This document shows, in pieces, positions 1 through 11,300 of a stretch of DNA of 64,000 nt (positions are counted from its first letter, which is position 1; each line of letters opens with the position of its first letter). Origin of the DNA: Ciona savignyi (lineage: Eukaryota > Chordata > Ascidiacea > Phlebobranchia > Cionidae); the NCBI GenBank assembly GCA_000149265.1, contig CH003021.1, positions 372,001 to 436,000 of the forward strand, read 5' to 3'. The position numbers and the translations under genes are program-made. Below the pieces are notes generated by a model. The model was not told where the DNA came from. It did no database searches and worked only from the letters and a program-made list of their open reading frames with translations.

Positions 1-30
1 TGTGAATCATACACAACACTGCAATATCTC

Positions 31-295
31 CGGTAACCCGACGGTGGGCGCGAGGTGATCTGACAATTGTCCGTGTGTTAACCCCCTTGGTTTTCCCATT
101 CACGGGGATAAACATGAATATCCTATCCCATCCTAATTTAAGCTACAATGCAACATTTCGTACTCTACAATAGCTACGGCCAACCCACGGTGAGCGCGAT
201 ACATATGACTATTGCCCGATTAATAATGATCCTTGCCATTTATTAATCAGAGGAATAAAAACATGAATATCTTATTCTATTACAGTGCATTTTTC
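31..295. repeat. diverged tandem repeat, about 148-bp period
   Basis: Two related copies lie head to tail. Each starts with an 'aaccc(g)acggtg(g/a)gcgcg' block and continues to an 'aaacatgaatatc' block; the latter occurs near 111 and again near 259, an offset of about 148. The copies have drifted considerably. This kind of sequence looks like an interspersed repeat of the host genome, but I cannot name the family. Confidence 0.55.
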
Positions 296-402
296 TTAAA
301 AATGACCAATTAGTCCATAAAAGTGGATGGTAACACGTATAAGCTGTTGCGCGCAAAGAGAGGTTGATATAGTATCGACATTTTCAACCACTTTTCCCCG
401 TG

Positions 403-474
403 TCCTCGTTAGTATAGTGGTGAGTATCCCCGCCTGTCACGCGGGAGACCGGGGTTCGATTCCCCGACGGGGAG
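403..474 (+). tRNA. tRNA-Asp (anticodon GTC)
   Basis: A complete 72-nt cloverleaf can be drawn. The acceptor stem pairs TCCTCGT (403-409) with ACGGGGA (467-473), with one T-G wobble and discriminator G474. The anticodon loop reads CTGTCAC inside a CCCGC/GCGGG stem, giving anticodon GTC for aspartate. The A box (TTAGTATAGTGG) and B box (GGTTCGATTCC), which are the internal RNA polymerase III promoter, are intact. A T run at 477-481 just downstream is a usual Pol III terminator. There is no intron. CCA is not encoded, as expected for a eukaryotic nuclear tRNA. It looks functional. Confidence 0.96.
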
Positions 475-826
475 GATTTTTATTAACTTTTCATATTAAC
501 ATGTATGCAGAAGTACAAACCATCCTAAATATAAGCAGTCCATTCGATATTACCACAATAGAATAATGGATAATAAAATATTTACAGTAAAATAATCCAA
601 TTATTGTAATAATCCAATATTAATCCAAACAATCATCATCAGTGTAAAATTCCACATTTTTTGCAATCGGTATCTATACAGGTTGGTCAACAAAAAATGT
701 TAGTTTGTTTTATCGGCTTAATGCCTTAATATGTACTATTGTGCAGGAAGTTTTACGTTTTATGACGTAAAGGTAAACGAAATTTAAGCGGCAAAAAACT
801 TACATATATCTATGAGGTATTGCTAT
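475..826. other. intergenic, nothing recognised
   Basis: AT-rich sequence between the tRNA and the MITE. I see no gene, hairpin or repeat that I can support, apart from the Pol III terminator T run at its start. Confidence 0.5.
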
Positions 827-834
827 AATGTTAC

Positions 835-1160
835 CAGGCCCGGTGCTAGGAACCGCGGGGCCCAATTAGAAATGTGATGGCGGGGCCCCTACTCTTCATA
901 GCAAACAATATGGATTTACTTCCAAACATATATATTGTTTAGCAACCATATTCATTATGACGTAACAGGCAGACACAGAAATATAAATTTGAGTTAGTTA
1001 CGATGCATAACAAATTGATATTATGAGAAAGAATATTATTTCACGTTTCAGTAGTATTTTAAACCTCGTAATACAGAAAGACCCCCGCTAGCGCGGGGCC
1101 CCTTTAAAGTGCGGGGCCCAATTTGATCTAATCGGTCAAATCGGCCTAAAACCGGCCCTG
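835..1160. mobile_element. hAT-type MITE with 8-bp target duplication
   Basis: This 326-bp non-coding element starts CAGGCCCGGT and ends ACCGGCCCTG, imperfect terminal inverted repeats of the C-A-G-G-G type used by hAT transposons. It is flanked by a perfect 8-bp direct repeat, AATGTTAC, at 827-834 and 1161-1168; 8 bp is the hAT target-duplication length. Inside are several 'gcggggccc' blocks. With no transposase reading frame it would depend on an enzyme supplied in trans. The exact target duplication suggests a fairly recent insertion. Confidence 0.85.
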
Positions 1161-1168
1161 AATGTTAC

Positions 1169-1709
1169 ACATAGTGTTACTTCTTATTTTGGTACTACAC
1201 ATGTCAAAATCAGATCTAACTTACCATCGCTAAGATTGCTAAGATTCTTCAAAGTTACTTAACACCAACAATGAACTCTGGTCTCTCACGCGTCCTTTTT
1301 TCTTCGCGTTCGTGTGCGGCGAAAGACGTCTGGTGATGTAATGTGAATGGATGCATTGAGCGGAACAAGTTTAAATTTTGCGCCTGTACCTCACGTGTGT
1401 ATAAAGTAATAACAAACATCGGTCAAGGCGTTTTTTTATTTTCTTGGATCGCTTGGCAAATAACGGCCGAATAAGTCGTGGTATAATCTTGGCGTTAATA
1501 CATTTTTGAATAATTAAATTAAGCTATAAAACGTAGGCCTACTTTTACCAAGAATTCTTTCTTGGATCCAATTGTTCTAAACCTAAAAATAATTTAAACA
1601 TGTATACCTTTTCAAATAGATGCACCTGAAAATAATTCAGAATGGTATGAGCACGACACTTGTCATCTAACCTATAGACACCAAACGTAATTTAACAATT
1701 ATCAGTGAA
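1169..1709. other. upstream region of the NxTF-repeat gene
   Basis: About 540 bases between the MITE and the first ATG of the next gene. It must hold that gene's promoter and 5' leader, but I see no clear TATA box. An in-frame TAA at 1668-1670 bounds the coding start downstream. I do not recognise any RNA gene or repeat here. Confidence 0.4.
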
Positions 1710-4700
1710 ATGAGCAATCCACATATAAGATCTGATGATACCTTTAGATTAACTGAATCAACGAATGTGACAAATCTTGCTGATGAAGGTATGTGGAGTA
1801 CGAAAGTAGTTAGTTTTACATCCAGATGAGATAGCAGACATAATACTCATGTATCTGTTTCTTCCCTGTACCAGTAATATTTTGATTGGTAAACTTTTCG
1901 TTCATGGGAGAAATAAACATATTACTTTTGCATGTTTATCCACTAGATGGTTTTTATTAGTTAACTATTCTCCCATCTATGCATGGATAAACCCTTTAAT
2001 AATCCATTCACTCAAATGTGCCAGCCTTATTTTTGATGTATCATTAACCATTTCAGGTCTTTATCATTTCGTTTTGTAATTTCAGTTTTTAGTGAGAATG
2101 AAGAATTCAGTCCTGCTTGCATAGATCTTGATAGAGTAGAGAACTTTCCTGTGAGTTGTAAAATAATGCATCCAACTAGGCAATGCCAAGTAGCAAATTC
2201 TAAATTATTCGTTTGAATTGTTCATTAGTGGTTTACTTCTCGGTATTTAGTTTGGGCTATGTCTTCGAATTGCCTTTACTAAGCACACAACCAACCAAAC
2301 CTGCTAATCCTTTGACCATATAGACCTTTGACTGAAATTTAGTGCTTTAACTGAGCTGCACCACTTTGTGTCTATAGGCAACATGGCTTAAAGTTAAGGG
2401 GTCGCTTAAAATTAAAAATTTGGCTGATGTAATGACTGTCCAGTTTCTTTCACTGCTTCTCTAGTATTAGAGATTTTTATTGCAATGTGTAATTTTAATT
2501 ATTGTAAAGTAAACGGATTGTATTACCATTGCTCTACCAACATGACTGTTGGCACGGGTTACCCCTAATATAACAACTGCCCCTTGTATAACAAAATTTA
2601 CGCACCGGGGAAAAATATATAAATGGTAGTAATGAAAGAATTATTTTACAGGGTGAAAATGAAGAAAGAAGCAGTATGAATTGCTGGCTGCATGCTATCG
2701 AAGGTAGAAATAAACTTTGTTATTTATTTCTGTGGTCTGTCTATCTTTGTATTTGTATGTATCCAAACGTAAATTTTTTGTGTAAAGGTACATTTAGTTT
2801 AACCAGGCAGAATGATAAAAACAGAAGGTGGTAAACGTCTAGTATTGTGTATAGATACTATATATGAACTTATCAATCACCTCTAAAAATAATACACAAA
2901 TTACACCTTGTTATGTTTTACTGCCGCTTTTATCTATATACCTCATTGGCTTCTTGATTTAGGCATTGATAAGGATGGAACAAAACCGAGCATTACTGCT
3001 TCAACAGCATCTAACTCGACCTTTAATCTCGGAAAAAAACACAATCGCAAGTCTCAGGTATGGTGTGTGTGTATATGTAAAACTACACAAAAAAGTATTT
3101 GGGATCTGTAATTTACCTTAATCTATACTTTATTCCCAATATACCAATTTTTATAGAATGAAATTTATTTTTCCTTATATCAGTCTGAAAATGTACATAA
3201 TTAGTTTTCAAAAATTTGCTACTTTTTATATAAGTGTAACTGTGTAAGATGGATATGCTGTAGGATTAGATCCTGAAGTTTGCAGCAATGGGCTTACACT
3301 ACCCGTCCCTAATTTCTCATAATTCCTTTCTTACCTCCAAATTATTTTCTAGCGATATGTATTTTCATGTACCGGTATATAGTGTAGTAAATGTATGTTA
3401 CTTTCCTTACCATCCTTATTTGTAGCAGTATAGATATGATATTGTTGGTAACATGCCGGTCAGCATAATAATAAAAGCAATAAAATTTATTGTGTTTGAT
3501 ACACAACAATAGCTTTGGATCTTATTACATTACCTGTATAAATTTTCAGCTGGATCATATAGGTGTTGCACAATCTGAATGTGAGTCACCCTTCTCCAGT
3601 TCTCAAGTTGAATTTAGTTAGTACAATGCCGGTAGTATTTTTGCATGATTTTGATATTAACCAGATCACTAATCTATTTTCTTATTCTGTAAGAAGCTAA
3701 AAATCCAATAAATATGATGTGGAAATCTCCAATAAGTATGATGTGGATAGGCCATTAAAGGAATACAACTTTTGTTTATCATGTTCTCTAATAATACCTC
3801 TTAATGGTTAGTTTTTATTTTCTCTTTAAAAGGAAATAATGAATAAGCACAACTACATTATTGTACCCTCTATATTTATGTATATTCATTAACGCCAACA
3901 CTACTCAGATGCACTAATTCTGCTCTGCAGTCATGCCATAGGTCTGTTCGATTTCTAAAAATGTTAATTTTCAGTATTAGCTGAGCAAGCAAAAGTGGCA
4001 CACAACGACTCATCGATTTCATTAGTAGACCTAGATGCAATGGATGATGAAAACTTTTTAAATCCTTCTTTGGTAATTATTGTCAATTGATAGTCTTTTA
4101 AACCAGTGTTTTGGTCAAGGAAGACTTGTTGCCCTGACTGTAACACTGATATTCTTTGGACTACCTCGTGCCTACAGTCGTGTTGCTGGAGTTACTGCAG
4201 TGCTTTTGTATGTTTGATATTACTTTATTTTAAATCAATCCATTTGAATCAATGAAATCTAGAATGTGTTAAATGGTTGTATATACATTATTAATAAAAG
4301 CATTAAAATTATGTATGTTACATACTTTTAAATTTTTTAATTCTGTATCTCGAAGGTACCAGCGAAATTGGAGGTTGCTAATTTACTAGGAGAAGCTACG
4401 GGTACTGGTTTAATGTTCAGATCAGATCTAAGAGCCTCACCAATCCCGCTTGCACCAGATATGGCTGCTTATGTCACTAATACTCCACCTCAGAACAGAA
4501 CTCCACAGGTAAGAAGATATTTTAATAGGATTTTTTTGATGAAGAAGCTTTAGTATTTTGGTATTGGGTTTAAAAATAATTTTATGTTTTTCCTTTTTAT
4601 GTTCTTTGTGGTCCAAACAATCATAACCTTGCTGCTCTTGTTTTTTTTTAAATTGAATATTTTAGGTTTTAAATGAAAATCAATAGTTCTCAGTTGATTA

Positions 4701-7615
4701 AGTGCATGAGGTTACACTGTGTGGCCATCATTATCGAATAAAACAAGCCATGTTTACCGTCATGTACATTAACCAGTCTAGTTTTCAAGTTACGTCATGT
4801 GCAATGTCTAAATCAATATCAGCATGTACCACTATTTGTTTCAAGTTTATTTACATTTTTTCCACACTTTCATCAAATCTTTAATATCCATGTTGTGTAA
4901 ATATTCACTAAAATAGCCCATACTGGGAACCAAAGTTAAGGGCACTTAGCATTTTGATTATTCAAGTATGCTACAACATTCACATTCACCAGTTCAACAT
5001 TTATCAGCACTTAAAACTACTTGTGTAGTGCAGACTATACAGTACAAAACACATTTTTAAATATAATTTTACTAACTCACAAAACTAAATGAATGAATGA
5101 AAGCCGATCTTTCTGTTGCTAAGCAATGCTTGTAAGAAATTGACAGATCACATAGCTTGAAATGTGAGTAAAGTTAAAAGATGAATCTGTCCTCTCATCC
5201 AATAAAGTATTTAAGCTTTTAATCAAAAATCATGAAAGATGTCAAAGAACAATTGTTAGAATACAATGTAATGTCAATTCAGGTTTCATCACCATTCCAA
5301 TCGCCTGTTGATGCAAATCATCGTTTATTTTCAATATCGTCCACAACTGCTTCTCCCATTCGACCAGGTACATTTCAATTATTTATACTCTTTAATTTTT
5401 AATTCGATGCTATACTGATATAGAGTTTCAGGACATAGTAAGTTTATTAAATAATAAATATATTTGCTAAATCTTGCTAAGTGGTAAAATCTGGCTATTT
5501 TGTTCTTTAATGTGGAGTGTATTTAGAGTTAAAGGATGTATTTATTTAAATATAATCCTCTGAGCCACTTAATAATACTGGATATTTAAGTATGAATATC
5601 CAAGTAGGTGAGTCAGTTAAGACCTTACTTGGGTGTACTATGCAGTGAGTTTATTCAATTGTCATGTCCGCTGCAGCTGCAGATGGATTAACCGTATTGG
5701 CTGCTTTCAGCTACCAAATCATTAAAATGTTGGTTAAAAAATTATTACTTTTAAATTACTCTACTGCTTTAAAATGCTACAGTAAACTTTTTAATAAATT
5801 TCTTAACACCTTGAATACGAGAAAGAAAAACATGTCGTGATTTACATTTTAGTTCCAGCTGTGGCACAGGGCGTAAGGATGTATCATGCTGGTTATTGCC
5901 AGACCAGTGTTTGATGTTTGTCTTTTACCTTGGACCTATAACGGATATAAAAAACTAAAATTAAACAAATAATACTACACACTGTAGTGGTATGTTCAGC
6001 TGACTGCAACATAAACTCAATTGATGCTTTTCTTTTAATAACTCATTCCTAGAATACAAAGTTAGGTTTTGACAAATACATAGCATTTCCAGCTTGCATT
6101 GTATCATCTACACCTTTTATTGGTCGCCATTCATCAACTTCAGATGGGTTGTTAAGTCAAGCTGATGCTGAATTACCTGCATTCAACTTTGGTGAGTCAT
6201 TATGTTCAATAATTTAATATAAATAATTTCTAAATCTTTCCCGAAATTGGTTCCCAGATCAAAGGTACAATTACCACTGAAAGAAGCAGGTCCAGGCATT
6301 CTGATTTGTTGCACTATTTTTTAAAACTCATTACCACCACTGAAGGGCTGAAACTCCCTTTTTTATCAAAATTATTTTCAGTTTCTTACAAAAAATCATT
6401 GCTTCACAGAAGAGTAGCTCTTGCCTAACATGTTGCATATCGATTTATCCATCATATTTTGTAACAAAAGCCATAGTTCGGCACACTTGTTTTATATCTG
6501 TTATCTTAAATCAGAACTATAACTGAGTTAACTTTGCGAAGCATAACTGTTGAGGATAAATGCAGTTAATTGTATGTTTTTCACTGGGAACTGGGTACCA
6601 TTTCCTTAATCCATTCAATAGAAAGGTTAAAATACTAAACACTTTTTCAGTTTAATAAAAAAACAACCAGCTTTTCATTATCACCCAATTGTTTTATTTT
6701 ATTACAGTTAATACGCCTTCTTGCCAGCCAACACCTGTAAAAAAGCCATTCAATGCTACTTTCGATGTTCCGCCAAGCAACACTGCCTTGTCTGCACCCA
6801 CCACACAAAATAACCCCAACCTTACCTTTGATGTAATCGTTGCGCAACCACTTGCCTCTGACACTTTCACTGCAAGTGTTCCGTCAGTTGCTGCTGCCAT
6901 CAACACTACATACAACGCCGATGCAACACAATCAACTGTGATCAACAACACTTTCAATGCTGGATTGAGGCAAGCTACGGCTATCAATCCGCCAAAATCC
7001 AATACCAACAACCAAACCTTCGATATAGCCAAAAACAACACAACATTCAATGCTGAGGCAACCAAAGTATTGAACACCACTGTTGACATCGAGCCTTCGA
7101 AATCAACTGCTGTCAACAAAACATTCAATGCAGAGAAAACTGTCTCAATTGCAGCCAATAGTACTTTTACTAAAGTGTCACCAAAATCAACTGCAATCAA
7201 CACTACATTTAATTTAGATACTTCAAAATCAACTGCTGTCAACACTACATTCAATTTAGATACTTCAAAATCAACTGCTGTCAACACAACCTTCAACCGA
7301 GAACTGCAAAAATCAACCCTAGACAATGTGACCTTTAACACGTCTCTGCAGGGCAACACGAATAATGCAACTTTCTCCGCCGAAGTTAAAACAAATTCAA
7401 CTTTCAACATCGACAATCAGCAAATGGAAACCTCACCAATAAACTCGGAAACTATCAGTGTACAAATCAACCCTAATTCAACATTCAACAAAAGTCCTAG
7501 CTCTGAAAAGGACAATGGAACGTGTGATGTCAACGACACTTATGACGTCATAATGGAGTTGCAGTCTCCCCCTAGCGAGAGCGGTACGGCCGATTCCAGC
7601 AAAGGTAATAAATAA
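1710..7615 (+). CDS. N-x-T-F repeat protein, possible N-terminal part of the MTUS-like locus
   Basis: Ten exons join in phase: 1710-1788, 2086-2150, 2652-2703, 2963-3057, 3550-3580, 3975-4072, 4356-4508, 5283-5367, 6066-6191 and 6708-7615, giving 563 residues. The start follows an in-frame TAA at 1668-1670. There is no signal peptide or membrane segment, so the protein is probably intracellular and largely disordered. The early region is acidic and Ser-rich; exon 7 has an SPIP motif (RASPIPLAP) of the SxIP type that binds EB1. The last exon holds about 15 copies of N-[STAVQK]-T-F-[ND], spaced mostly 14-18 residues apart, and another lies in exon 4. I recall similar NQTFD/NETF motifs in the long N-terminus of vertebrate MTUS1, a weak family hint. 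A donor at 7604|7605 (AAAG|GTAATA, phase 1) could bypass the TAA at 7613-7615 and splice into the next gene. AATAAA occurs at 7607 and 7632. The 31-nt exon 5 and the choice of acceptor at 6066 rest on phase arithmetic. Confidence 0.8.
7184..7309 (+). repeat. 42-bp coding tandem repeat (KSTAxNTTFNLDTS)
   Basis: Within the last exon of the NxTF gene, 14-codon units begin at 7184, 7226 and 7268. The first two differ at only a few positions and the third diverges after its ninth codon. The rest of the exon is built from older, more diverged units with the same N-x-T-F core. The pattern indicates recent slippage or unequal exchange in a repeat array that is already old. Confidence 0.9.
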
Positions 7616-8357
7616 ATAACTGAGCAAAAGTAATAAATAAATTGTTTGTCGTCATTCTTCGCCCTTCACATTGCACCAGCTGCACAGCAATTTCAGACCG
7701 TTTATAATATTTTGCGTGTTAACCTCGTTAGGCTTATTGCTCCCAGCGGAATTCAATAAGTTACTACCACTTACCGTTACCGTTACCGTTTGCTAACACT
7801 GTCGGACAGTATTTGCATTTAGGTCTTTGTAATAAAACCTTCCTAGGATATTATTAAACATGTCATCATTACAAATTTTACATCGGAAAATGACAATTCC
7901 ATCGCTATTTATAGGGAAAATTAGGGTTTCAGTCCAATTTAATAATACGATATTTTTTAGCCCAATGTTGCTACCAAAGTAAGTTAAATTGGCACTTATA
8001 CTTTTAAAGCTTATTGTGGCAATCTAAATATAGAATATTCAGTCCCACGTCTGTTGTTCTGTAATGCTCGCTGGCGAAACTATATTGTCCACATTCCCGG
8101 TACTTAACCATCAATCCCGTGTGGTTTGCACGTAAGACTACCAGAGATTATTTATGTAGGTGCTTTATAGCTTTGCATGTCAGCGTATACTGTATAGCTG
8201 CGAACGCTCTGCGTGACTCGCGTTAATGTTTACTTGTTTAATGTTTAACTATGCTCTCCTGGAAAGTGTCATGTATTTATTCCCGAAGTTTTATTAACTG
8301 GAATCGATTTCGACTTTTGAATTTCATTCTGGTCTAATCTACATAGAGAGCGACACA
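7616..8357. promoter_or_regulatory. intergenic stretch ahead of the MTUS-like first exon
   Basis: About 740 bases. It starts with a second AATAAA (7632-7637) that may end the upstream transcript. A short (CCGTTA)n run lies at about 7771-7790. By position, the 3' half should hold the promoter for the first exon at 8358. I see no clear TATA box or other certain site. Confidence 0.4.
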
Positions 8358-11300
8358 ATGAACACTTCGAATTCAAGGAAAGCAATTTCGGCGCCGTCGA
8401 AGTTAAGAAAACCTCTGAGTGTGGTGGGGGTAAGTTATCTGATTTGTTGCCCGTAGTGATAAAATTCTGTAACCATGATTGACGTTTAAGAAATCGCCTT
8501 TAATTTATTAGGTTATAGTGTAAATTTGTTTTACAGCTAAATACTGTATAAAAAGTTAAGTTAAGCTTCTTGAGATTATTGCAGCACTTCAATACCGTAT
8601 TAAGAGGAACACTACACAAGTGCGTATTTAAGCACTACTTCTGATGTTCGTGTTCCTTTTAATAACAATATTACAAAGATATGTTTAAGATGCCAAAGTA
8701 ATACGTCCTCCTGAATAATAACTTGTATGAATACAAAATATACATCACACTGCTGTTTGTCATAACCGATTAACCGTATTATAATAATTACGTTTGGCTG
8801 CTTTTAAGTTTGTATTTTAAAACTCAACAACGTGTACACTTTTAAATTATTTGTAAATTTATATGAATATACTTAAAATTACATGTGGAGTGTATATTTT
8901 TTCAGATTAACTGGTTAATGGTTTAGTATTTCTGCTTTTATCTTTTAATTAACCGATTTCACCGAACAAAGAGCGAAAACTATCACTTACTGGTGGTTTA
9001 TGGGCAGTGTTTGGGGTAGAGGAAGGTTGGAGTAAGGTTACTACAGATTGTATCCATTTAGTCAGTGTTTTTCAAGTTTTACTCACTTAGTGATTACGTC
9101 GTAAAAGTCACACGTGTGGCAGACAATAATACGGGTTTCTTTATATTTGCTATTGCTTTTTCACTTTAAATAAAGTTGATACAGTACGGTGTATTGTCTT
9201 TATAAGCTATAAAAACATCGAGCAACGTACGTGTGGTTTGCTTATCGTTAACTAAACAAGTGACTGATTGTCCAAGCTCAGAGGTCTTCGTTGAACCGGT
9301 TAGTGTCAGTCACTGGCATTTAAAAATGTCGTGAAAGTTTCAACGACCTATGTTATATGCTATTGACACGAAAGCACGATGTTTACTAACGCCTAAGGGT
9401 GGCTGGGAACGTTTTCTGTGGCAGACGCCTTTTCGTTCAACGGGTTTGTGGTGTCGTGAGTAAGAAAGGCTTAGGACAGAGCATGTTGAGTGTATGTTTG
9501 GTATCGTACGCTTGTAAGCAAATATAATAATGCTCTACCAATACCATTCATGAGTAAGACCCATTGCGTATATATAGTAAATGCTAATTATTCTAACTTT
9601 TAGTGCAGTTGTTTTGCATTCGCTTTGAAACCTTTTTGTGGAGTTAATAATTTGACGCGCAAATTCATAGAACTCGTCGGAAAGTGGATCAACTAAGTCC
9701 GCTATTCCTATGAAGAAAAGCAGTCGACTAGTTGCACCAAGAATGAACACTGCAGCCATGTCAAGAATCCAGGTTATTAGTGTTTTTATTACAGGATGTG
9801 TAATGTGTTAACTAGGTTGCAATATTGGCCTTTGTTTGTTTGTAAAAATAGGTAAAAGAAAATTTCATATTTTGACTATTCTAAGATCGACAAATTTTCA
9901 GTGGATTTCCAATAAATTGATAAAATCAACATTCCGACCAATATTTAACTGTTCCGTCGGTCACTGCTTCAATTTTAACATCTTAATCAATAATTTAAAT
10001 AACGTTCGTATAATCGTCTGTTGTATGTACACACTGTTATACTTTTACATAGATAATAATGATCACGTAGGAAACATAATTTCTAAATCTGCCATTTGTA
10101 TGCTAGCAAATTTTATATAAATGAATGTGTTATTTGTATTCTGTGCTTCTTGCCCCTTTGTCTATTAGAATAATTAAAGGTCGCGTAAAAAAGCCTTTTG
10201 GTTGTGAACGCACATTAGCATATCCATGTAGTAACACAAGGATATATTCGGATAACTCGTAAGTGAAATCCGTGTGCTGGTAAATGTATCTACGCATGTT
10301 AATTGCATTAACTTGAAAGTTTATATCCCAGGCAAGGTCGCCTCAAAAAACTCCGCTTTCAAATGTGGACGAGAACACGACATTAATGAGGCCACCTATC
10401 AGCACCACCTCGCTTAGAAAGCCTCTCACTCGCAAGGGCATTACCGGTATGTTTAGGTGTTTGTCCGGTAATGTCACTGTCTTTATTACATCTAGTCCAA
10501 AATTCGCGTGGTAAGTTCATAAATGCTGTTTTGTACTGGCAGCAGTGTCAAATATCCAAACCTTTATATTTAAAACGATTACTAGTTAAATATATATGTT
10601 ATAACTAAGTTTTAATTAATTTCAATTAACCCTATAGCTTCGAAATTTTATAAAGAACGAGTTGGTTGTTTACGAATTATACAGCAGTCACAGTCAAATA
10701 AATGTAAAAGTAAATTTCTCACTCTGAACCTATTTGTATTTTAGCTCCTCGCAAATCTCTGCTGCCACCTAGCCACATGAAATCTCGCATATCAACTCCA
10801 AGTGCGACAGGTGAGCACTTTATAAAGCGCAATAAAATACGGAAATACTGAAATACCGAATATTATATATTGTAATATTTCCTAACCCACCATAACTGCA
10901 TTAGTTTAACAAAACTTTATATTCATTCACTCTCCTTGGGGCATTAAATATTACTGCAATTTATTATATAGTTTATTTAAATTTCTCAAATTTTCATAGT
11001 TTCGATTTTTTAGTATTAACCCATAACATAGCGTAAACTGGCTATATTCCCAAATATAAACCAATTAAAAATCAAATTCTTATCAGGTCTCAGCCAACCA
11101 GCGCCACGAGCGGGCAAGCTATCACCCCCAAAAACAGTGGACAAACCCACAGATGCCCATGGAACTCAGAGTAACCCGAGTAAACGCAAGGCAGAAAGCC
11201 CGAAGCATGCAGGTTAGTGAATAATCAATAGCTTGAGCATATTAAACAATATATTTTTCACGTTACTCTTTGAGTTTTAATCGTTTGAGTTTTACTTAAC

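Noticed and set aside
5855-5874. 20-nt microexon flanked by AG and GTAAGG in the NxTF gene
   Set aside because: It fits in phase only if the 6053 acceptor is used. The 6066 acceptor explains the junction without it, so I left it out of the model.
6694-7416. 240-residue open frame on the minus strand opposite the NxTF exon
   Set aside because: It is the mirror of a repetitive, AC-rich coding array whose codons leave few antisense stops. The plus-strand reading links to nine upstream exons in phase; the minus-strand one has no partner and only repeats of the same unit.
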